Positions 58,789 to 64,000 of a stretch of DNA of 64,000 nt are shown one piece after another. This DNA comes from Lachnospiraceae bacterium (lineage in GTDB: Bacteria > Bacillota > Clostridia > Lachnospirales > Lachnospiraceae). Position numbers and translations under genes: made by a program. Position 1 is the stretch's first letter. Every line of letters begins with the position of its first letter. Below the pieces are notes generated by a model. That model did not search any database and was not told the origin of the DNA. It saw only the letters and a program-made list of their open reading frames with translations. The DNA lies in NCBI GenBank assembly GCA_017446045.1, contig JAFSRP010000061.1:1-64000 (forward strand). Reading direction: 5' to 3'.

Positions 58789-59139
58789 ATGGCAAATGAA
58801 ATGATCATCGCAAAGGTAAAGGAAGTGATCGCGGCACCAAGCTGCTGCGCGGAACTGAAGGAAGCTGCAGAGAAATATCTGGGTGCAGTCGGTACCGACG
58901 CACAGCGGAAGGCGGCGGAAGATCTGATCGCGGAGCTGAAGGACGATATATGCCAGTTGGCGGATGTCCGAGAGTTTTTCGCTTCGGAGATGGGAGCGAA
59001 GGTGTTCGGTCCGGAGAAGGCAGCAGAAATGACTGCGATCGCCGACGCGAAGCTCGCAGCAGGAGAGACGATCTGCTTCTGCCCGGCATGCCAGGCGGGC
59101 AACGCGGTCCTTGAAAATCAGGCAGCGCTTTTTGAATAA
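58789..59139 (+). CDS. Small protein with C-terminal CxCxxC motif
   Basis: A 116-residue protein, mostly helical and Ala/Glu/Lys-rich, starting MANEMIIAKVKEVIAAPSCCAELKEAAEKYL and ending with CFCPACQAGNAVLENQAALF. Related Lachnospiraceae proteins are sometimes labelled Hsp90 chaperone, which I consider an unsupported label: there is no GHKL ATPase motif and the protein is far too small. The Cys cluster could bind zinc or be redox-active. AGAGGAGG precedes the ATG. It is a single-gene unit with its own operator-like promoter and terminator. Confidence 0.75.
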   Translation: MANEMIIAKVKEVIAAPSCCAELKEAAEKYLGAVGTDAQRKAAEDLIAELKDDICQLADVREFFASEMGAKVFGPEKAAEMTAIADAKLAAGETICFCPACQAGNAVLENQAALFE

Positions 59140-59199
59140 GGCGGACGCTTCTGCAGTATTTCATGCAGCAGGAGTATAAATTTTATAGTATATCAGAAA

Positions 59200-59246
59200 T
59201 AAACGGCATACATTACGATTGCATCGGGTGTATGCCGTTGTTTTTG
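59200..59246 (+). terminator. Terminator after the CxCxxC protein
   Basis: A perfect 11-bp stem AACGGCATACA/TGTATGCCGTT (59202-59212, 59229-59239) followed by GTTTTT. Confidence 0.9.
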
Positions 59247-59296
59247 CTGAAAATAGGAAGTGTGCCGGCGATTTCATTACATTTTATATAAAATGC

Positions 59297-59325
59297 TTGA
59301 CAGAATAAAAGGAAATGTGTAGAAT
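59297..59325 (+). promoter_or_regulatory. Promoter of the BCCT transporter
   Basis: Consensus TTGACA (59297-59302), 17 bases and TAGAAT (59320-59325). An inverted repeat AATGTTCA/TGAACATT (59323-59330, 59355-59362) starts in the -10 and covers the transcription start, a possible operator. Confidence 0.7.
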
Positions 59326-59425
59326 GTTCAAAATTTGCAGAAATATTTCAAAAATGAACATTTCTTATAGATAAACACACCCGGACATAAGATCCGTCAA
59401 TACTTTGAAAGAAACGAGGCACGCC

Positions 59426-60991
59426 ATGAAACGTTGGAACCACATAGATCCGGCTACGACACTGATCCCCTTTGTGATCATTTTTCTGCTCTGTCTCAGT
59501 TTTGTCGTCAATCCGACAGGATCCACCGCAGCCCTTGGGGTGATCCGCAATTTCCTCGGAGATGAACTCGGTGTCTATTACCTGGCAGTAGGTCTTGCGA
59601 TCTTCGGCGTTTCCCTGTACATTGCCTTTTCCCGATACGGGCAGATCGTCCTCGGCAAGCCGGGCGACAAGCCGCAGTACAATTTCTTTACCTGGGGTTC
59701 GATGATGTTCACTTCCGGCCTCGCGGCGGATATCCTATTCTATTCTTTCTGTGAATGGATCCTCTATGCCAACGAGCCGCATATCGCAGAGCTCGGTTCC
59801 GTACAGGACTGGTCTTCCACCTATCCCCTGTTCCACTGGGGTCCGATCGTATGGAGCTTCTATGCGACCCTGGCGGCGTGTTTTGGCTTTATGCTGCATG
59901 TACGCGGATGCCATAAGCAGAAGTATTCGGAAGCCTGCCGCGCTATCCTCGGTGACAGGACCGACCGGCTTCCCGGCAAACTGATCGATATCCTGGCCGT
60001 GATCGCGCTGATCGCAGGCACCGCCACGACCTTTTCCCTGGCGACACCGCTTCTGAGCCGTGCCATCAGCACCTTGCTGGGATTTGCGGATTCCAAATGG
60101 CTCACGATCGCGATCCTGCTGATCATCTGCCTGATCTATACGGTCTCGGTGATGCGCGGTATGCGCGGCGTAAAGTTCCTGGCGGAGATCTGTATGTATG
60201 TGTTTTTCGCCCTGCTGATCTATGTCTTTGTGCTGGGCGGAGAAGCGCGTTATATCGTGGAGACCGGATTTACCGCCATCGGAAATCTCATGCAGAACTT
60301 TATCGGACTGAGCACTTGGACAGATGCGCTGCGTACTTCGTCTTTCCCGCAGAACTGGACGATCTTCTACTGGGCATATTGGCTGGTCTGGTGTGTGGCG
60401 GCGCCATTCTTCATGGGCGGCATCAGCCGCGGCCGTACGGTAAAACAGGTCATTCTCGGCGCCTATATCTTCGGCCTCGGCTCGACCTTCATTTCCTTTA
60501 TTACACTCGGCAACTATTCCCTGGGACTGCAGGTGTTCGGACGCCTGGATATCATGGGTATCTATGCTGCCGGCGGCAATCTCTATGAGACCATCATGGA
60601 GATCATTGCTACCCTGCCGATGCCGCAGATCGTTCTTGTTCTTCTGATCACTTCCATGGTGGCATTCTACGCGACATCTTTTGATTCGATCACACTGGTC
60701 GCATCCGCGTATTCCTATCGGAAGCTTGCCGGGCGCGTCGGTACGGACGAGAATGACAGCGATGCTCCGGAAGAGGAGGGCGAACAGGCAGAAGCTTCGA
60801 ACGGGATGAAGCTTTTCTGGGCGATCCTGCTGATCATGCTGCCGATCGCGTTGCTGTTCTCGGAAAGCAGCATGAACAATCTCCAGACGGTATCCATCAT
60901 TGCGGCCTTCCCGGTAGGGATCGTGATCCTGCTGATCATTGCCAGCTTCCTGAAGGATGCGAAGCGGCACCTGGACGGACAGGACAGCTGA
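59426..60991 (+). CDS. BCCT-family transporter
   Basis: A 521-residue transporter with twelve hydrophobic segments, of the betaine/carnitine/choline transporter family. Identifying runs are DPATTLIPFVIIFLLCLSFVVNP at the N-terminus, FTSGLAADILFYSFCEWI and the substrate-region signature WTIFYWAYWLVWCVAAPFFMGGISRGRT. The C-terminal tail from about residue 437 is acidic then hydrophobic. The TTG at 59405 is rejected in favour of ATG 59426, which has GAGG 7 bases upstream. It may import a quaternary ammonium compound, either as osmoprotectant or as a substrate for fermentation; the sequence does not say which. Confidence 0.92.
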   Translation: MKRWNHIDPATTLIPFVIIFLLCLSFVVNPTGSTAALGVIRNFLGDELGVYYLAVGLAIFGVSLYIAFSRYGQIVLGKPGDKPQYNFFTWGSMMFTSGLAADILFYSFCEWILYANEPHIAELGSVQDWSSTYPLFHWGPIVWSFYATLAACFGFMLHVRGCHKQKYSEACRAILGDRTDRLPGKLIDILAVIALIAGTATTFSLATPLLSRAISTLLGFADSKWLTIAILLIICLIYTVSVMRGMRGVKFLAEICMYVFFALLIYVFVLGGEARYIVETGFTAIGNLMQNFIGLSTWTDALRTSSFPQNWTIFYWAYWLVWCVAAPFFMGGISRGRTVKQVILGAYIFGLGSTFISFITLGNYSLGLQVFGRLDIMGIYAAGGNLYETIMEIIATLPMPQIVLVLLITSMVAFYATSFDSITLVASAYSYRKLAGRVGTDENDSDAPEEEGEQAEASNGMKLFWAILLIMLPIALLFSESSMNNLQTVSIIAAFPVGIVILLIIASFLKDAKRHLDGQDS

Positions 60992-61012
60992 AATATAAAA
61001 AATATATGAAAA

Positions 61013-61039
61013 TTAGCACTCGATACTTGAAAGTGCTAA
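61013..61039. promoter_or_regulatory. CIRCE element (HrcA operator) upstream of ftsH
   Basis: TTAGCACTC-N9-AAGTGCTAA matches the CIRCE consensus TTAGCACTC-N9-GAGTGCTAA at 17 of 18 arm positions. The -35 box of the ftsH promoter begins inside its spacer, so HrcA bound here would block RNA polymerase. Confidence 0.9.
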
Positions 61040-61055
61040 TAGCATGAGATATAGT
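61027..61055 (+). promoter_or_regulatory. Promoter of ftsH
   Basis: TTGAAA (61027-61032), 17 bases and TATAGT (61050-61055). The -35 overlaps CIRCE and the -10 overlaps the second palindrome. Confidence 0.75.
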
Positions 61056-61074
61056 GGTGTATATTTACACCACT
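61053..61074. promoter_or_regulatory. Second palindrome at the ftsH transcription start
   Basis: AGTGGTGTA-N4-TACACCACT is a perfect 9-4-9 inverted repeat starting in the -10 and covering the predicted transcription start. It may be an operator for a second repressor, or a 5' stem of the message. Confidence 0.55.
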
Positions 61075-61124
61075 AATTTTATTTATAGATACAGATTTGA
61101 AAGAATTGGAAGAAACGGAGTATT

Positions 61125-63062
61125 ATGGCAAACTTAGGCAATATATTTGATTTTATGAACGATCCGGATAAGGACAAATATGACGGAAGCCAGAAAGGGC
61201 CGCAGATCAAGCCGCCGAGAAAGCCTCTGATCCTGTACTATCTGATTGTACTGATCGTGATGGCTTTGATCAATACGGTACTGCTGCCCTCACTGAAGCA
61301 GCGGAGTATCGAAAAGGCCAGCTACGATACTTTCCTGCAGGAATTGGAAAATACCAATGTCAATGAGGTCGAGCTTAATGAGGACACCATCCGCTTTACC
61401 TTAAAGAGTGGGGATACGGTCTATGAGACCGGCCGTATCAACTATACCGGCGAAGTCGACAAAATGTACGAAGCCGGCGCGACCTTTACGCAGGAGATCC
61501 CCACCAAGATCTCCCCGATCTGGGCGTTGCTGTACAACATTCTGCCCTTTGCGGTCATGATCTGGCTCGGCATGCGCCTGAGCAAGCGCATGACGGAATC
61601 CATGGGCGGCGGCGGAATGTTCGGCGGTTTCGGCAAGGCGAACGCCAAGGTGTATGAGAAGGACAAGACCGGCGTTACCTTCAGGGATGTGGCCGGTGAG
61701 GATGAAGCCAAGGAACTGCTGCAGGAGATCGTGGATTTCCTTCATGAACCTCAGAAGTACAAGTCCATCGGAGCAAAGATCCCCAAGGGCGCATTGCTGG
61801 TGGGCCCGCCCGGTACCGGTAAGACCCTGCTTGCAAAGGCGGTCGCCGGTGAGGCGGATGTGCCTTTCTTCAGCATTTCAGGCTCCGAGTTCGTTGAGAT
61901 GTTTGTCGGCATGGGTGCGGCAAAGGTCCGTGATCTTTTTAAACAGGCCGAAGGCAAGGCACCCTGTATCATATTTATCGATGAGATCGATGCGATCGGC
62001 AAAAAAAGAGGTACTGGCGGGTTAGGCGGCAATGATGAGCGCGAACAGACCCTGAACCAGCTGCTCACGGAGATGGACGGCTTTGACGGAAGCAAGGGTA
62101 TCATCGTCCTGGCTGCCACCAACCAGCCGGATACCCTGGATCCCGCGCTCTTAAGGCCGGGCCGTTTTGACCGCCGCGTACCGGTCGAATTGCCCGATAT
62201 GCAGGGCCGTGTGGAGATCCTGAAAGTACATGCCGAGGACGTGAAGATGGCGGGCAATATCGACTGGGAGTCTATCGCGAAAGCCTGCCCGGGCGCATCG
62301 GGTGCCGAGCTTGCCAATATGATCAACGAAGCCGCGATCCGTGCCGTCAAGGACGGACGTGAAAGGGTCAACCAGCAGGATCTCGAGGAAAGCATCGAAG
62401 TCGTCATGGCGGGCTATAAGAAGAAGAATAAGGTCCTGACCAACAAGGAAAAGCTGATCGTGGCCTACCACGAAGTGGGACATGCCATGGTCGCGGCCAA
62501 GCAGGACAATTCTGCCCCGGTCCATAAGATCACGATCATACCGCGTACTTCCGGAGCACTTGGCTATACCATGCAGGTAGATGAGGACGGCAACCATTAT
62601 CTTATGAACCGGGAGGAACTGGCAAATAAGATCGCGACCCTGACCGGCGGCCGCGCTGCCGAGGAACTGATCTTCCACAGCATCACGACGGGTGCTGCCA
62701 ATGATATCGAACAGGCAACGAAGCTGGCCCGCGCCATGATCACACAGTACGGCATGAGCGAGCAGTTCGATATGGTAGCCATGCAGTCAAGGAATAATGC
62801 CTATCTGGGAGGCGATATGTCCATCACCTGCTCGGAGGAGACGCAGAAGGCCATCGATGACGAAGTGGTCGCGCTTGTAAAGGCGCAGCATGAGAAGGCA
62901 TATAAGATACTGGAAGACAACATCATGAAGCTCCATGAGATCGTCAAGTACCTCTATGAGCGGGAGACGATCACCGGTGAGGAGTTCATGACGATCCTGA
63001 ACGCCAAGGAAAATGCCATCGAAGAGCAGGCGAAGGCCAATGAAAAAGGGACGGAGGCTTAA
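61125..63062 (+). CDS. ftsH: ATP-dependent zinc metalloprotease FtsH
   Basis: A 645-residue membrane protease. Two transmembrane helices (about 37-57 and 130-147) flank a small extracytoplasmic domain. The AAA+ domain has Walker A GPPGTGKT (about 227-234), Walker B IIFIDEID and the arginine-finger region RPGRFDRR. The zinc site is HEVGH (449-453), with a later acidic ligand in the NDIEQAT run. It degrades unassembled membrane proteins and some soluble regulators. GGAG precedes the ATG. Heat-shock control is indicated by the CIRCE element; it is monocistronic. Confidence 0.98.
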   Translation: MANLGNIFDFMNDPDKDKYDGSQKGPQIKPPRKPLILYYLIVLIVMALINTVLLPSLKQRSIEKASYDTFLQELENTNVNEVELNEDTIRFTLKSGDTVYETGRINYTGEVDKMYEAGATFTQEIPTKISPIWALLYNILPFAVMIWLGMRLSKRMTESMGGGGMFGGFGKANAKVYEKDKTGVTFRDVAGEDEAKELLQEIVDFLHEPQKYKSIGAKIPKGALLVGPPGTGKTLLAKAVAGEADVPFFSISGSEFVEMFVGMGAAKVRDLFKQAEGKAPCIIFIDEIDAIGKKRGTGGLGGNDEREQTLNQLLTEMDGFDGSKGIIVLAATNQPDTLDPALLRPGRFDRRVPVELPDMQGRVEILKVHAEDVKMAGNIDWESIAKACPGASGAELANMINEAAIRAVKDGRERVNQQDLEESIEVVMAGYKKKNKVLTNKEKLIVAYHEVGHAMVAAKQDNSAPVHKITIIPRTSGALGYTMQVDEDGNHYLMNREELANKIATLTGGRAAEELIFHSITTGAANDIEQATKLARAMITQYGMSEQFDMVAMQSRNNAYLGGDMSITCSEETQKAIDDEVVALVKAQHEKAYKILEDNIMKLHEIVKYLYERETITGEEFMTILNAKENAIEEQAKANEKGTEA

Positions 63063-63089
63063 AAAGCGCTTCAGACTTCATCATAAAAC

Positions 63090-63131
63090 ACAAAAGATCC
63101 CGGACATCGGTCGATGTCCGGGATCTTATTT
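63090..63131. terminator. Terminator of ftsH, probably bidirectional
   Basis: A perfect 15-bp stem (63094-63108 with 63113-63127, arm AAGATCCCGGACATC) with a 4-base loop; T-rich flanks on both strands. Confidence 0.9.
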
Positions 63132-63176
63132 GATAAAGGTTCAGCCGCATGCCTTCAGCCGGATCGGCCCGGCCGG

Positions 63177-63971
63177 TCAGACACCTTCAGGGTCATCACC
63201 CATCACATAGTAGTAATCTTCACCGGGATCCCCTGCACTGGGATCCACCATCGGATCTTCGTCCACAGGCGCAGCGGTAGTCTCATAGTCGCCGTTGCCT
63301 GACCCTGCCCCGGCCAGATCTGCAGCTGAGGTTTCCGGAACGGGAGTTTTTATTTCGGGAGCATACGTTTCCGGCTGCGTCCTGTCGGACGGTTCATCAT
63401 CATCCGGATCTGTCTCGTCTTCCTCATCCTCCAGTTCGCTGTTGAGGAAGGCGTCGATCTCATCGTCGCTGTATTCTTCAGGCGGGTTGGCACTGTCCTG
63501 TGCAGACTGGTCTGTCTGGCCGTCGATGACGGTATAGGAACCTTCCGGAAGGGAACCCTGTGCCGCGGGCACCGCGTCCGCTACAGCAGAAGCCACATCT
63601 GCTGCTGAGGTGTTCTGTGCCGCGTCAGGTACAGCATTGAGAGCCCCGGTGTTTTCATTGGTGACTGCTGCTGTGGTGCCGGCGCTGTCCGTATTGGTCC
63701 CTGCTGCGGGCTCTGTCAGGCGGTCTCCGCCCGGACGATTCGGGTCGTTGTCTTCCGGACTTTCCGCCGCATATCTGCGGGCAAGTTCCATCCAAAGCTC
63801 TTCCGGATGATCGGGATCGAGGCGAAGGATATTTTCCGGGACCCAGGCATCCTGTGCCCGGACATAATAAATGTTGTTGTAAACGTCAGTGATACGGTAG
63901 GCAATGATGGCCTCACCTTCTCCGAGAATAACATAATCTCCGGCGAACATGACGAGCGTGCCGGGCTTCAT
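63177..63971 (-). CDS. Acidic low-complexity protein with N-terminal SH3-like region, possibly partial
   Basis: A 264-residue frame I do not recognise. Residues 1-55 (GTLVMFAGDYVILGEGEAIIAYRITDVYNNIYYV) look like a small beta domain. The rest is Ala/Thr/Ser- then Asp/Glu-rich and almost certainly disordered, with a strongly acidic stretch at about 175-205. The ATG at 63971 has no good ribosome site, and the frame stays open to the right edge of the window. The true start may therefore lie beyond it. Confidence 0.6.
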   Translation of the reverse strand: MKPGTLVMFAGDYVILGEGEAIIAYRITDVYNNIYYVRAQDAWVPENILRLDPDHPEELWMELARRYAAESPEDNDPNRPGGDRLTEPAAGTNTDSAGTTAAVTNENTGALNAVPDAAQNTSAADVASAVADAVPAAQGSLPEGSYTVIDGQTDQSAQDSANPPEEYSDDEIDAFLNSELEDEEDETDPDDDEPSDRTQPETYAPEIKTPVPETSAADLAGAGSGNGDYETTAAPVDEDPMVDPSAGDPGEDYYYVMGDDPEGV

Positions 63972-64000
63972 ATGCTGGAACGGAGCGCGGCAGCGCCCTG

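Noticed and set aside
58789-59139. Hsp90 chaperone annotation
   Set aside because: 116 residues with no ATPase motif; only a habitual database label.
1-64000. tRNA, rRNA, CRISPR array, integrase or phage genes
   Set aside because: None seen on either strand by reading; no regularly spaced repeats and no cloverleaf with a plausible anticodon were noticed, though short tRNAs cannot be excluded without a covariance search.

Overview
The window reads as a chromosome segment of an anaerobic Gram-positive bacterium of the class Clostridia, most like a Lachnospiraceae member with fairly high G+C coding DNA. Pointers are a type III glutamine synthetase, the gdpP-rplI-dnaB and rpsF-ssb-rpsR orders, a CIRCE (HrcA) element, a split ThrE-type exporter, a tiny 2[4Fe-4S] ferredoxin, NlpC/P60, LicD and MecA-type proteins, strong AGGAGG ribosome sites and many extended -10 promoters. 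Genes are dense on both strands. I see no phage, CRISPR array, tRNA or rRNA; the only trace of a mobile element is a possible transposase tail at the left edge.

Layout: 1-3.8 kb holds the possible transposase tail, a leftward acetyltransferase/ThrE-type exporter operon and a secreted NlpC/P60 hydrolase. 3.8-14.7 kb is metabolic: a DUF1576 membrane protein, NUDIX hydrolase, radical SAM protein, GlnN, a DUF4349 lipoprotein, a leftward four-gene operon (DUF2156, GNAT, EamA, flavodoxin-like) and DUF5662. 14.7-20.5 kb is the core block rpsF-ssb-rpsR, ferredoxin, gdpP-rplI-dnaB. 20.5-26.7 kb has DUF1858, MecA-like, a structured untranslated region, a GH18/SH3 protein, ywlC and nth.

26.7-46.8 kb is a 20-kb, tightly packed, probably single-operon surface-polysaccharide locus. 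It contains an Lrp regulator, an aminotransferase, a Wzt-type ABC ATPase with an extra C-terminal domain, a 1326-residue methyltransferase-like/kinase-like/coiled-coil/GT2/GT4 protein, YlmH, a GmhA-like isomerase, glycosyltransferases, three polytopic membrane proteins, the CDP-deoxysugar genes rfbF-rfbG-rfbH and LicD. The giant protein has the order of parts seen in the chain terminator WbdD of ABC-exported O antigens, fused to two glycosyltransferase domains; no Wzm-type permease is in the window.

46.9-64 kb holds carB without carA, a secreted protein with an M18 aminopeptidase, and a thiamine salvage cluster (thiE, a TenI-like paralogue, thiM, thiW, thiN). The thiW leader ends in an intrinsic terminator and contains a compact four-way-junction RNA that only partly resembles the TPP riboswitch. 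Then come a radical SAM protein, trmL, a BCCT transporter and ftsH, whose promoter overlaps a CIRCE element and a second palindrome.

The best leads are the polysaccharide capping/export proteins, the thiW leader RNA, dual-operator control of ftsH, the promoter-leader-terminator unit at 21.65-21.9 kb, and a 103-bp element with perfect 17-bp inverted ends at 22.26 kb. All family names come from motif recognition by eye; no database search was run.
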